From the NCBI RefSeq assembly GCF_030272615.1, contig NC_081407.1, forward strand, positions 380,143,179 through 380,207,178: a stretch of 64,000 nucleotides of DNA, read 5' to 3'. Of this stretch, positions 42,276-58,037 are shown one piece after another. The position numbers and the translations under genes were made by a program. This stretch comes from Cryptomeria japonica. Lineage: Eukaryota; Streptophyta; Pinopsida; Cupressales; Cupressaceae. Each line of letters opens with the position of its first letter. The stretch's first letter is position 1. The notes under the pieces were generated by a model. It did no database searches. It had not been told where the DNA came from and saw nothing but the letters and a program-made list of their open reading frames with translations.

Positions 42276-44199
42276 TGCTTGAGATTTAATTTAATGAGAT
42301 TTGACATTTGTTTAAAATTTTATATTTTTTAATGGTGAAAATTAAATTTTATATCTATTGGGGCTTCAAATTTGCAAGTAATTTCAAGCACCCTACTATT
42401 GAAAATGGTGGTCACTTCATGGAAATGAAACATAATGGATGATTAATGATTTGAACACCTAGAGTAAAGGAGGATATGAATAAATTAATTCCAATGGACC
42501 CCATGAAAGACTAGTGTTTTTGATCTGTAGAAAAGATGATATGAACAAAGAATTAAAATGAATGAAACATGAAAATATAAGAAATACCCATTTCAGAAAA
42601 TCAAGTTTCCAAGCTCCAATAAAAATATTATATCTGTACAATGTGTTTTTGGCTATAGACCATACAGAAGACCATAAGAAGGCTGAAAAGCCTGTTATTT
42701 CGACCTTCATGAAAGAAGATGTCAACTTGGAATGCAAATGTATGCAAATGTCAAATCTGATGAAGACCCATTTTAGAAGTGTAAGTTTCCTACCACCACA
42801 AAAAATTTCAGATCCGTATTTGAAGTTTAAGGCTGTTGACCAAACAAAAACCAGAAAGATAGCTTAAAGCAAGGTTATTGACTAACTAGTTTGCATATTA
42901 ATTTCTAAGGGTTTTGTTAATTTTAATGTAAAATGGTGACTTTTCACCCCAAAAGGGGTATGGTTCCCATTCAACCACATATATAAGTGGTTAAAAAATG
43001 TAGATATTGGAGAGAGAAAGAAGAGGAGAAATTAGAAGATAGAATATCAAACAAATACTATAGCCTCTGGCATACTATTGTACCATTTTGAAACTCTAAT
43101 AGAATCAGTTGTTTTCTCTGCATATGTGTTGTGGATCATCTCATCTTCTATAGGCAGTTGTTTGTGATTTTATCTAAAGTAGATAAGATTATTCGTATTC
43201 TTATAGTGAAGTTTATGTTTCTATGTTATAAACTTGGATTAAAAGGATCTACTTGTGAATTGTAATTGTTCCTTGTAGTTCTTCCTTGGATGGTCCTTTA
43301 AGGTTAAGGTTAAATTCATTCAAGCGGTTTATGATATAAACATTTAGCAGATCTCATAAGAAACAGTAACTGACAGATTTACCAAAGGGGGTAAGTTTAA
43401 AAACTATCTCACAAATCACACTTTAAGTCCTAGAGAAATATAAGACTCTGTAGCCCAAATAACAGGAAAGACATTGGTCATCCACAAATCACAACTTTTT
43501 AGCATATCAATTACCTTTACTTTATTAAAGCAATAGGAATAGTTGAGTAGGAAATATAGAATAAACTAGCAATAGTGTAATATATAAATTTCAAGTTTAA
43601 ATATAAAATAGCTTTCACAAATAACCATCTTGAACTTATCTAAAAGCTACCTATCCTAGGAACCTATGCCATTTTGAGACAGGGAAGAACTTAGATCAAG
43701 ACACTCAATCTGCTATAAAAAGCACTAGTCATCGAAAGCCACTAGTGAATAGGTATACTCGCCTAGGTCTTGCAGCGCCTAAAGTGAGGGAGTTAGTAAC
43801 CAAATAGGTTCACTCTATAAGTTGGCCAAGTCAAATTGGAGGGTTTGATCATAGGAGTTGGCATTTCCTTAGAACCTATCCATTCTGTTGATTTGAGATC
43901 CAACAATATCCACACAAATTAATAACTATTTAAGCTCTTTGAGAGCATAATGATAATGCTAAGTATCCTGCCATGGCATGAACTAATAATACAATGAAAT
44001 AGAAAGTTTTTTTAAATCCATAAAAGGCAAACTAAAACGAACTAGAATTTGCAAAAAAATTTATTAATATGTTGCGCAAATTTATAATTTTCAACTGTTG
44101 GAGTCCCTATCCCTCCAAAAATTTTAAGCTAAAATGAGAGAGGTTACAAGGAAATAGCCAAAAAAATATAACCACTAGGGGCTAGGGCAGTTGCAGTGG
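42276..44199. other. Non-coding region with diverged tandem duplication and an LTR-like promoter
   Basis: No gene supported. Two diverged copies of a ~170-bp block containing AAGAAATACCCATTTCAGAA / AAGACCCATTTTAGAAGTG and a CAAGTTTCC / TAAGTTTCC core lie at about 42563-42690 and 42755-42865. A TATATAA box at 42980-42986 precedes a purine-rich leader and text resembling an LTR R/U5 region up to about 43350. The remainder (43400-44199) shows no motif I recognise. Confidence 0.5.
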
Positions 44200-44870
44200 A
44201 CGGTGGACCAGTGGTATCCAAAAAACAAGACAAAAAATTAAAACCCTTCATGGGTAACCCTAAGGATCTTGCCCTCTGTCTAGGTAGAATTCTTCAGAGA
44301 TGAGAAACTCTGAGAATTCTTTGAGCCATCTATAGTCTTGAAATTCATCTAGGAGAAACCATTTTCGGAGTAAATCCCTACCAATCTGCGCCCATTTCCT
44401 ATGTCTTGTCAACTACTCAGCATTTGGGTTCAAACGAAAAGGTTTCTTGGCCACATTTTGGTTAGAGAGGAGAAGCTTGGGTAAATCACTCGCCCAAGGG
44501 ATCCCAACCCCTACTTCTGCAAAGATGACAATAGTAACATCATCCACAAGGAATTCTTCTTTGAACACTCTCAATAGCATCAACATATCCACCTTTTCTC
44601 CTCAGAGGTCCATAAGAGACGCCAAGAACTGGGACGTAATGTCCATGTTAACACGGTATTTATTATCATTTCTCAAAAACTCTCGACCCAACACCATCCT
44701 CACAGTCTCGTTAGTGAACATCCTGACCTCCTTACAAGCCGATTGGAGGTTTGGGTCTTTGGCGTAGCCCAAGCCCTCTGGTCCTCCTCAGATGTGCTTC
44801 TCAACCAGATAGGAGTGTCCATCTTCAGAAATCTGAATACCAAATTATACGGCCTAAAGACCTAAACTAG
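44200..44870 (-). pseudogene. Unknown ORF, family member 2
   Basis: Minus-strand frame: YAKDPNLQSACKEVRMFTNE, TVRMVLGREFLRNDNKYRVN, MDITSQFLASLMDL, stop, GEKVDMLMLLRVFKEEFLVD, VTIVIFAEVGVGIPWASDLP, KLLLSNQNVAKKPFRLNPNA, stop, RHRKWAQIGRDLLRKWFLLD. The VRMVLGREF..KYRVNM part lines up with VKILLGEEI..RYRTNM at 41350-41411, and EEF..D with the following VVIDSNYL. It belongs to the same unknown family as 40830-41770. The plus-strand frame at 44447-44767 is its shadow. Confidence 0.48.
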
Positions 44871-47086
44871 AGGCATAATTTCAACTAACGTCAACTTTGA
44901 CAATTTATCTACCAAAGGTGAATTGAAGAAGAAAGAAGCGGAGATCGTCTATAAATAGCTCTTGATACTAGCAATCCCTTCACCAACCATATTAATTCCT
45001 TTGTCCTTTAATTTTTTATAAATCTTTCATATCTCTCAGTAAATCTTTCTCATAAATGCACGTGTGCGAAATTGGAAACAACCGTAAACCACTACCAATT
45101 ACCAGATTGGAAGTCGTGTGTGCTAAGTGGATCGCAGTTAGAGAATGTCAGTGACAAGACATTAATAAATGTCGATACTTGATTAAGATGAGATCTGATA
45201 CGTGTGTACTGTCTCCAATTCCATTCTGGGGAATTTCTCGAGAACTACACTCTCTTTAGAAATTTGAGTCGAAATAAAACTTCAGCCATTGATCTACGAT
45301 CATTGAATGATTTTCAATCATTGATGGATTTTAGGTACGTGTGACATGTCGATGAGGTAGCGCTTATCGATACATCATGCAGAGTCTGTACTCGACGTGA
45401 TGTTGCATTAATTAGATAACGAAAATGGCAATGAATCTATGAAATCTCCAATAAAATATTTATTTTTTCATAAATAATGAAATATTAGCCAACAAAATTA
45501 AATAATTTTCAAATGGTAGATAAAAATCGCCAATACACTTAAATAATTTTTTCTTCAAAGTATAACTTTTCGCCCATACACTTATATATTTTTCCTTTAA
45601 ACGAAAAAACATTCACCTCCTACATTATATATTTTCCCCACACAATAATGAATTATTCGCCAGGATTTTATAGAGTTTTCACACCCTAAAAAAAATTGCC
45701 AGTAAAAATTTTTTTTTTTTCCAAATTTGAAATTTTTTTTGTCATCAATAAAAAATTTTCCCCCAAAAAAATAATGTCTGATTCGCCAGGATTTTACACT
45801 TTTTTTCCCCGGGGGTGGTTTCTTAAAGTTATCTATGATGCATATATTCCAAATTTTATTCCCAAACACATAATTGACAATACTCTTAATCCACATAGTA
45901 ATTTAAATAATTCAATAATGGTATAAAGTCACAAAAATTGTTCTTATTTAAATTTATAACAATTGCAATTAATCTTAAACATCTAGACACTCTTTACTGG
46001 TCTTGCACATGGAGATTATAGTTTTCAATTTTTTACTGATCACAATACCTGAGATATAATGTTGGATTTAATAATAGGAAATCATACTTGTATTCGAGTA
46101 TGATGAGTGAGGTAGAATGGGTATGGCCAATGCGACTTCTTTTAACCACTATCAAGGAATAATTCAAACCTATGAAGCGAGGTAAAAAAATTCCCAATAA
46201 CTGTAACCACTCAACCCATGTCAAGTGTACTTGTGCAAATATATAAAAGACTAAGCACATACATCTCCCTAATGAAGTGCAACATCCTAATCAAGAAAAC
46301 AATTAAATAAACATGAATGTGCATGATTAGCTTAAATAACACATCATCATTAACATACTATAATAATATTATCAGTTCTCAAAAGTGCATCCAATATTGA
46401 TGCCAATACAAAAAGAATGGTGATATGAACAATCCTGAATTAAATTTGCAGGTATAATCATACGAATCATGTCTCAAAAATATGCGTCGGAATGCAAACA
46501 TGAGAGGAATTACAAAAATAATCCTAAAAAATCTCCATGGCACTCACTAAAATTTTTAGGAAGCCCCCCACTATGAAACCCCAACTTAAGTACAGGTCCT
46601 ATAGATTTTATAGTATGAGGTAGATTTCAAACTTAAAACTTGAAAATTTGCAGACACAATAATCTTATGATTATTTTTAGCAACAAGAAATGTTAAATCT
46701 ACAATTTTATAGTTAAATTTTAAAAGAGATTTAATATATTTTAAAAGATTATAAGAGAATGACATGTGACAATAAAAGTTTAAGAAGCAATGAGGGAAAC
46801 TTTCAGCCTCACCCTAAAGAGACCCCCTTAAATTTTAAATATTATAATTAGGGGCTTATGTTCTCTTGCACAAGATTTTAAATGAACTTGTAACATAATT
46901 TTTTTCTTCTCATAAAAACTTTTATTCCAAAAAAAATTCTTATAACTCCTCCATGTGACCCTTATTGAATAAAATTTACTCCAAAGAGGCTTAAATTTTA
47001 TCTTGAGGAAAATCAACATCACAAACAATAATCATTGAGCTCCCATTATATGTTCATTATCTTCCATTAAGTCAAATACATTTGTA
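44871..47086. other. AT-rich non-coding DNA, LTR-like
   Basis: No gene seen. 45240-45420 holds a CGAAATAAAAC..CCATTGATCTACGATCATT motif related to 40260-40310. 45480-45800 contains repeated ATTCGCCAGGATTTTA (about 45655 and 45782) and long T runs, related to 24720-25210. 46030-46280 has a TATATAAAAG box. ORFs in this span have no protein-like features. Confidence 0.5.
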
Positions 47087-48430
47087 TTATATAAGACTAA
47101 TCTTAAATATGATAACCCAAGTGAAAAACTGACATAATCTCCTTAATTTCAACTTATTCACCATCTCTTTGGAAACAAGATTATCTGAACTAGCACTATC
47201 AATAACAACTTTACAACACTTACCGGATACCTTACATCTGGTTTTGAATAGATTCTTCCCCTGCAAGGGTTCTTCATCTCCTCCAGCATGACACAAAGCT
47301 CTCCTCATCATCAGCAATTCTCCATCTTTTGATTTATTGTCTGACTCGGTGGGGTTTGCTTCCACCACTACTACTCTTCTGGTACCCTCTATCTTCTTAC
47401 ACTCAAATTCATGGTGTCCTTCTCCTCCACACTTAAAGAAAGTTCTTCTAAATGTCCTCTTAAATCTTGTCTTCCAAAGTTCTCATTTCGGTAACCATCT
47501 GGTTCTCTCCTCCAATAGAAATTTCTATCATCCTTCCAGTATGAATTACCTTATTTTCTCACTTCCTTGTCCTTGTTCTGATCTGTATTGGTTCCTCTTC
47601 CTTCGGTATATTCTCTTCCTCCTTGAAATCTTCCTCTAGTAAACCTTCCACCTCTACCTCTCTGTCTCTACTCCTGTATTTTATTCAATTTCATTTCAGC
47701 CTTTAGTGCATACTGGTAAGCCTCTTCAACACTCTCCAATTTGATCATACTGAGACTAATCTTGTATAGACATCCGCAATCCGTTCAAATATCTTGCAAT
47801 TTGTTCAACTTCATCATCAACATGTCTGGATCTGATGTTCAACTTGTAAAATGCTTTGGTGTACTCCTTCACACTAGATTCCTTCTATCTCAGGTTTTGT
47901 AACTTACGGATTAAATCCACTTGATAATTCGCCATGACAAACTTTGATTTCAACTTAGCAATCATCTGATCCCATGTCTTAATCTATTTTTTACCTCTTG
48001 TTTGTCTATCAACTTGCAAATTCTCCCACCAAATAGATGTGTGACCTTTCAACTGGGTATAGGCATATTTCACCTTTCTCTCTTCTGCAGTATTTTCAAA
48101 ATAAAAATACTTCTCTATCTCTGAGATCCAATCCATCAATTCATCTGAATCTAACTTCCCATCATATTCCAGTGGGGTAAAATGAGGTTTAGTGTTCACC
48201 CTACTCAAAACCTTCAAAATCCTTTCTTCATCTGGATCAACCACTGGTAGGTTTACTTGTTCTATCAGGGCTTCTTCTCTTTCATCTTCACTTACATCTT
48301 CAATATGTCAACCTCTTCTCTGGGATGTCTCCACGACTTCTAACTGGGCTGCTATTCCTCGTAACATCTCCATCACAGCAGGGTCTGCATTCCCACGTGC
48401 TCCACCATTCCTAGTTCCTCTTCACACCAT
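47087..48430 (-). pseudogene. gag: Ty3/gypsy Gag and protease, truncated
   Basis: The minus-strand frame begins near 48430 with NADPAVMEMLRGIAAQLEVV and an acidic stretch (SEDEREEALIEQ). The retrotransposon gag core follows: RVNTKPHFTPLEYDGKLDSD, MDWISEIEKYFYFENT and QLKGHTSIWWENL (47984-48244). Frames then shift through an Arg/Gly-rich region (RGGRFTRGRFQGGREY, about 47610-47660). Last comes a protease-like motif VVIDSASSDNLVSKEM (about 47155-47205), where the usual G after DS is A. RT, RNase H and integrase are absent, so the element is cut off at about 47090. Confidence 0.85.
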
Positions 48431-48524
48431 TGGTTCACGCTAGTCCTTTGCAATTGTAGGTCGGATCCGCAATCCGCCACCCTACAACAAAATTCAGGAC
48501 ACGCAACCTCCGGAATGAAACTTC

Positions 48525-48536
48525 GCTCTGATACCA
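48525..48536 (-). promoter_or_regulatory. Primer-binding site, tRNA-iMet type
   Basis: The minus strand reads TGGTATCAGAGC starting at 48536, two bases after the LTR end, about 100 bp upstream of the gag frame. Confidence 0.9.
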
Positions 48537-48538
48537 CT

Positions 48539-49500
48539 TGAAGCAGTCACCGGTGAGGAGGGACCTCAAGGAGATCAATCTAGACCGATCAGAAAGAGTA
48601 AACACAATGGAAACACACATATATGATGGAGGCAATGTAGAACAGATAATTTTATTTAATAAAATTTGATTACATCTAACCAGTAACAATCGGGTTACAA
48701 CATACTGGCACACAGGTCTAGTAGAATAGGTCACAACCAGGACCTTAAATCGAAAGATCTATCCTCTAGGCACAGTCTATCTATCTGATACTCTGATTGA
48801 TTCTAATTGATTCATTCTAAAGCATTATTACAAATATATATATTGATCCAAAGGATCTAGTCGGCCCAAAAGGGATTAAAAAACCCGAAGAACAAGACCT
48901 AACGTGCAAAATGAACAAGCTCGGCCTCTGCCAAGAGATTCCTCCGAAAAATCCAAAGGATGAAACATAGATCACAAGAAAAGGTCAGCCACATGCCAAG
49001 GAACATTGAAATCAACGCTCAAGGCTCCACAAGCTTCGAAATGGGTTCTAATAGATCACCAGAATAGGTCTCAGGCAACTGGTTACAAAGGAACAACTGA
49101 TAACAAGAAACTATCATGGAAACCGGTAGCAATATCTTGTTGGAAAGTGATCCAAATGAGATGTGGTCTGAAAGCAAGAAAGATGATCAAGTCTTCAAGT
49201 AGAATCCAACTCCACAGGATCCGATGAGCCAAAACCGAGACACATAGAAAGGAAAACTAAAACTACAAACAAAAAACAAAACAGAAAGGAAAATGTTTTT
49301 GGTTGATGCAAGATTGTTGTGAACCGGGGATGCTCCTGCATCAAAACTATAATTGAATGTAAATAGGAAACTAAACAACTACAACCACAATCACACTTGT
49401 ACAAGTTTTACATAGCACATGGATTCTCGAATTACCATCAATTTAGATCCAAATTCATATGTAAAAATAGGGCTCATCTCACACTCAAACTAGGTGCAAT
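48539..49500 (-). repeat. 5' LTR of the gypsy element, left boundary uncertain
   Basis: The LTR ends (minus strand) next to the PBS at 48539. A TATATATA stretch at about 48833-48842 is the likely promoter. The outer end is not resolved and 49500 is approximate. Frames inside have no protein-like features. Confidence 0.6.
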
Positions 49501-51591
49501 AAAGGTTACCAAGAATATTGACCAAAAGTGACATCTCCAATAATAACCATCACTTCATAAATAACCAAACCTATGTTTTCAGCTGGGGAGATAACCATGT
49601 ATCTACATACTCACATCATACATCAATCATACCTACTCCATACATAATAGCTGAAGCAATACAAAACAACCCAATGAGGTACAACACCACATCAGTCATA
49701 TATCCCATCCAAATAACTCAATGGCATTGGTGTACATCAACCAAATATAGAAATATGATAATCAATCAAAAGATAAGATATTGAGATCATTTAGTAATCA
49801 CATCTATAAACCAAAATTCCATAAGGATTTCCATGAAATAGAAAACTATGATAATCTAGTCATAAAAGCATAACATATTCATCTCCAATAAACAACATGA
49901 TCCTAATGACAAATATAAAATATATGCATAAGAGATCTCACAACTTTAACACAAACTACACGACAAGAAATATATCAAGTTCTCAAAAGTAACTTGTCAC
50001 AACACTAAACACACACCCTAGTACAAGAAATAAAATAACAACCAGTATGTTTATGAACACCCTTTCTAGATGTGTGAGTGGTCTAACATGTGGCATATAG
50101 TGCATACATCAACTCATTTGACAAATATGCCAACCAAAGCATGAAATATGACAACATGAAATAAATCATCACATCTCCTACAAATCATATACAACCATAA
50201 TCATGTAGGATATAAAGTATATAATCAATAAACATAACTAAATCTATTAATGAAATAGTGGAGTTCAAACATTTAACACTAGTAAACACTCAAAGTAACA
50301 TACACAGGCATGCGCTATGCATCCCATGATACATAGTTGGAAATATAATTTTGACAATATCGAACCCAAGGCATAAATGTGTGGTCATTACAACTTGAGA
50401 GAATTCAATCTCATGCATCAATATGATCTCATCTAGATGAACTACTAGCACTTCACAAACCCACCTTGTTTTAAAGAAATGATCTTAGAAATAGGGGTTT
50501 AAGTATCTGATCTATTTTCTTATAAACTATCTTTATAATAGTGTAATACATTAAAAATATTCAAAAGTAAAAAAATATGAGGGATTATCTATTTTTTGAA
50601 TAAGAGCTATAAAAGTGCACTTAAATTCTTTCATAGCAATAATAGATTTGCTTTGTTCATAAATTACTATATTCAATTCCTCCAATATATTCCAAAAAAC
50701 TTGAATGTCCACTTGAAAAATATCTATCATGGGATATATCACCTTGCAATGATAAAACGATACTTTGCATTTCCTCAATATTAAAAACTCAAAGAAGAGT
50801 CACAGTTTGATCATCACTAATAAACAAAGTAACTAAAAAAAGGATGCAAGTACACCAAGATCATATTCCTCCTCTTTATCTCTAGCAAAGTCTCCTCAAA
50901 GGAAGTTAATTTCCTAATTGAAATAAGGTATTAGAATGAAGAGGGGCTAAGTTCTATCCTCAATAATGTCAATTTTATAATTTTACTTTGAGCCACAATG
51001 GGCCAATGGAATTAATTACATTTTTAAACCTCCTCCATAATCCATCTTTCCCTAATTTTTGTCTCAAAAAGATCTAAATGCCTAATAATATTCGTAGAGG
51101 TGAATCATGTTATCTTTCTAAGAGAGGAGCTCACTAGTAATGACATCTAATTAAATTATTTAATTAACCAATTCTAACTTTTTTTGGAAACTCTATTTCC
51201 ACAAAAATATTATCAAGGGCTTCCTAGTTTCATGTATTCAAATCTCTCTTTATACTAATAACTCTATTGTAATATATTTGATACATAAAGGACTAATAAA
51301 TGTACTTATGATTTCTAATAATTGCATGGGATTTTTGAAATATAAGTACCAAATGAAAATTTTTTAGAGGGGAAGATCCAAACTATGGGATATATTGATA
51401 TGAGAATACCCTAAGTATGATCTAGAAAGAGATTTAGGATACATTTTAATCACTCAACATAGATGATTCCTTATCCTTTCCTAGTTCTCACCCGAAAACT
51501 CTAGAGAAAGACCATATCAAAGAATGCAATAGTTAATCCTCTAGGTTGGATAATTAACAACCTCCCATTGATCCTTATTGGAGGAGAAAAA
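49501..51591. other. Non-coding, LTR-retrotransposon-like DNA
   Basis: I see no gene, enzyme motif or strong repeat here. Its right end, a purine-rich GGAGGAGAAAAA directly before TGTCACGCCCC at 51592, looks like a polypurine tract and LTR start. The span may therefore be the interior of a plus-strand non-coding LTR element. Confidence 0.45.
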
Positions 51592-51640
51592 TGTCACGCC
51601 CCACCAAGGAACCCCGAAGTAATAATAACTAATAAACCAA
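51592..51640 (+). repeat. LTR start TGTCACGCCCC
   Basis: TGTCACGCCCC after a purine tract resembles the TATAACGTCCCC start at 22091. The rest of this LTR appears to be interrupted by the coiled-coil ORF block and may resume after 52560. Confidence 0.45.
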
Positions 51641-51873
51641 AACACATAGCAAATATTTTTTAAAATAAAAGAAATCATAATACATCAACCATCTTATAGT
51701 TTTTTAGTACGGGAAAATCAGGTTTTGAAGGGACCCCGAAACCCTTTACAAAGGAACCATAAAAGATAAAAGCAGTAAGAAACTAAATGGGACAGACAGC
51801 GAAAAAACCAGCAAAGTGTTGGGCAAAAGCCAACACTACCAACAACAACCAGCAAAAATAAAAAAAAGATAAA

Positions 51874-52475
51874 TTACATTATGTTTTTAAGGGCATTAGC
51901 CAATTTCTCGCTAATCCCTTGCATTTCTTTGATATTCTCCTTGAGAATTGGGATTTCCTTTGAAGAAGCCAAGGCAGCCTTTTTCAAGATTGCCCTAGTC
52001 CTTTTAGCCGCACCTCTAGGAGCACTATCCACATTCCCAACCTCAGTAGCAACCTCTTCAGCATCAAGGTCCACAATAGACTTGGTAGGGCTGGGACCAT
52101 CAAGGTATTTGGCTATTTACTCCATGTTTTTGGTCGCAGAGTTGAGGATCTCCGGAATCAAAATCAGGAAGTTCTTCATGGCAGCCTTCCCTTCCTCCAG
52201 CTTGTTGATCTAAACTTCCAGCTTCTCCACCTTTTCGTCCATTTCCTTTTTCCATTTCTCCAAGTTGCTTTCACCTTTATGTCCCTTCTCTTCCTGATGT
52301 TTAGCCTTTTTTTCCATTTTATTAATTCTTTCATAAACCCATCTATCGAAACGCAGATGAGCATCAAACTGGTTCTTAGCTTATACAAGATAAGCATACC
52401 AGTATTCATCTCATCACCAGCTCTATCCTTTTCCATGCTCGTATCCTCCTTATCCTTGTTCAGCTCTGTTTTCAT
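51874..52475 (-). pseudogene. Coiled-coil ORF, unknown, no pol
   Basis: Minus-strand frames form a short charged protein. They show MEKKAKHQEEKGHKGESNLE and EKWKKEMDEKVEKLEV, then after a stop INKLEEGKAAMKNFLILIPE and a second stop. The C-terminus is DLDAEEVATEVGNVDSAPRG, AAKRTRAILKKAALASSKEI and KLANALKNIM, with the final stop at 51874. It is predicted to be a coiled coil with a basic KRTR patch. Layout and length resemble the ORF at 58612-59112. It could be a LINE ORF1 or gag-like protein of a non-autonomous element, with its 3' untranslated region at 51640-51870. The family is not recognised. Confidence 0.5.
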
Positions 52476-52559
52476 TCCTTGTCCTCCTGTTTTTTCTGGT
52501 CATCCGGCTCCTCCATGGGCTAGTTGTTGAGATCACCAGGGCTGGTTGTTGAGATCAAC

Positions 52560-54831
<2,272 letters not shown>

Positions 54832-54849
54832 GAATTTGCAAACAAATCT

Positions 54850-57826
54850 CTGAAACATGAATGGGTAAAAGCACAAAACTATGTCACGTTTCAGGCTAAC
54901 TTATCAGCACAAGTGAATTTAAGTAATTCTAACTAAAAATAATAATAATTTCAAACATATGGTCTATATAGATTCATTATAGCTAAGTTATATATGGGCC
55001 ACAACTTTTCCAATTGGAAATGTCTACTAAATGTATAATTTATACTACTTTTCGTCTAATTACAACAAAAAGTAAAACTCGATGTTTCAACAACTCCTAC
55101 TCTTATAAAAAAAAAAGTTTTTGAAATGTAAAAATACCCTTTTATAGATTTATAAGTGAATTTTATAAAATATATACCTTTTAATATTTTAATTAATTTT
55201 TATATTTATATTTACTTTTTATTGAAATTAGGTCATCAACACTAAAATATAAGGTTGATTATCTTGCCAAGGAAAAATACTAAAATAATTTAAAAAAATA
55301 GAAAAAAATATGATGCAGTAGAGAAAAGAATCTATGTCAAGATGGTATAATTATTTTCTAATTTGGATAAATAATTAAGAAAAAAAGGTGGTGGGAATTG
55401 GAAAGCGTTATATTTCAGCGCACGCAAGTTTTCAAATTTATTGAAAAATATGTATTTATAAAAAAAAGTAAAAAATATATCCATGCACTAAAGTTTCAAG
55501 TTATAAATATAACAAGATAAAATCAAAAAAAAAAAAAGGTAAAATTTACTAAATAAAGTGTGGTGGCTTGTGTAACTTCAATTTCATCATTTTTTTAGCA
55601 ACTAAATTATAGTGTTTACTTTATAAAAAACTACACTCAAATAATTTTTTAAATTTTTATTAAAATTAAAAACATAAAATAGACATAAGAATATAAATTT
55701 TATTAGTTTACATCACTTCAAAATTCAAAACATGTATTTCACTTTCTATTGATTTAATTTAAAAAGTTGAATCAGCATTGACCATTTCCTTTATAAAAGT
55801 GTGACACAACTTTGTACTTTTACCCAAATCCTCTTTTAATCAAGAACAAAATTCAAGCAATCAAGCCCAAAGCAATCCAATCCAAGCTCCAAGCAAAACT
55901 CAGAAAAACAATCCTCCAATCAATACAAAAAAATTGCAACCCTTCTCCAAAATTCTCCACAATCCGCAATCATAATTCTTCTCCCACAACTTCGTGAAAA
56001 GGAAAACATAAAATAAAACTCTTATAAAGAGAATATATACAAAACTCAACTACAACCTAAATAAAGCTTCACAAAAATATGTGCAAAAGAAAAGCAAAAC
56101 CCTAATTCAAAAATCATAAAAAAAAAATATCACCTAAAAACATTAAATCAATGTTGAATTAATTTCCAAACAAAAATCCTCGTAAAACAATTAAACAATA
56201 ATATTTAAATTTTAAAACACCAATTAAAAAATCCCCTAAAAATCATTAACTCCCACTCAACAACATGCAAAGAATAAATAATTATTTCTAACTAAAAATA
56301 TAATTATCCACCAAAAAGAACAACTAGTTCCACAATAAAGCATAATTTCCACTCAAGATAACTTCCACACTAAAAATATTCACATGCACAATAATAAATC
56401 ATTTAATAAATAATATCCAATAATAGGAATATATTTATTAAATCGAAAAACACAATCAAAGCAATAATAAACAATTATTAATTATTAATTAATTTATAAC
56501 ACTCAAGTTATAATTAATATCAACAATTAAGATAACATAAAATCTCACACTCAAGTAAATCATAAAATAATACCAATATCAAAACGAGACTTACCATAAA
56601 CAACAAGGTGATCAGATATTGTCTATATGACAAATTTGACTAGATAAAAATAAAGACTAGATAATTGTCCCTAGGTAAGGACAATGGCTAGAGCTAGATA
56701 CATTCTAGGCCTTGTACTATCTCTTATACAACCATTGGGATTTAAAGACACACTCAAACTTGTGAGACTAGGTGGAGTCGATGTCTGGTAGCTACAACCT
56801 GCATAAACATTTTTGCATACATACATACATACATACATATATATATATGAGATATAGTCAATGAATAGGTCTAGAATTTTACAAGTATCTACTCTACCAC
56901 CATGAATAATATCTTGTACTCCTAAGTACACCTATGTACATATCTTCTTATTTATCATCCCAAAATCCTTGATACAACCTTCTTTGGACACAAAATTCAT
57001 ACTACCACCAATAAAAGAGATCAAATGCCACCTAATTTCCTAATTATCAAGAAATGGCCTCAAAATATATAACATATATTGCTATATGCAACATGCAAGC
57101 AATAAAGATGCCTTCGGCTATTGGAACACTTTGTAAACCCACTAAAAACTCACCAACCACTCAATATAGGACTCATGCCCTAGTCAATGGTTTAATGATG
57201 TTAAGGAATCATTATAAATAAAATCTACAAAATGATAAGTTGGAATACCTGCTTGATTGCATGCCCCTTAATGCAACTACATCCTTATTTATAAATATTA
57301 TGATTATTATTATCATTATGCAAATTTTAATTCATGTTATTAGTGCTACTACTACCATCACCACCATGTTTAACATTATAAATTTAGTGATGTTTAAAGT
57401 TATGAATTGAGTGATTTTATGAGTTGTTGGTCATCCATCATTCTTCTCTTCTGATACTATTGACTTGTGTTCCATAATTTCAGTAGCAACTCTAAGATAT
57501 CTATTCATCAAGTGTTCTTCATTAACAAGTGTTTTTCATTAACAAGTGTTCTTATGTTACTAATTTTTCAACTCTTTCTTATTAAAATCATCTTAAATCT
57601 AATTTTAAAGAAAATAAACAACTAAAAGAACATGTCTCAATAAATTATTGCTAGTCAAATAAATATTTATAATCAACATACTTAATATAATATTTTAAGT
57701 AAACAAAGCATGTATACATAAATATAAGATTAATTTAAAAATCTAAAAACTACATTGAACAATATTTACATTGATGAATCAATAAACAAAGTTTTATATA
57801 TTCTCAAAACAAAAAAAAACTATTTT
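54850..57826. other. AT-rich non-coding DNA
   Basis: No gene seen. It includes poly-A and poly-T runs, a CATA microsatellite at about 56814-56841 and a stretch at 56590-57000 with the style of the LTR-like blocks at 23300 and 53200. 57640-57826 may be the 3' untranslated region of the minus-strand exon at 57827-58037. Confidence 0.5.
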
Positions 57827-58037
57827 TCATGTAGAACCTTCCATATCATTATGATTCTTTTCAACATTCACTATCCTTGATGTAAAGCAGTAAGCCACAC
57901 TTGCAATAGCATGAATGAAAGCCACCAAACCTCCAATTGCCAAAAGCTTGTGTTTAGTTAGACTACAAAATTCATTGGATTTTGAATTAGAGACCGCTCC
58001 CACTATTAATAGCCCCAATCCAACGATAAAAAGTACC
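57827..58037 (-). CDS. Possible terminal exon of a DUF1218-like membrane protein
   Basis: On the minus strand GGGTGATGCAG, a plausible splice acceptor, precedes an open frame of 69 codons ending in TGA at 57827-57829. It encodes a membrane segment (LFIVGLGLLIVGAVSNS), a loop with FCSLTKHKL, a second membrane segment (AIGGLVAFIHAIASVAYCF) and a polar tail (TSRIVNVEKNHNDMEGST). This helix-Cys-helix-polar-tail pattern resembles the end of plant DUF1218 (VCC/MWL) four-helix proteins, which act in vascular and cell-wall development. Upstream exons were not found in the window. Unlike its surroundings the frame is intact, so it may be a live exon or a recent fragment. Confidence 0.45.
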
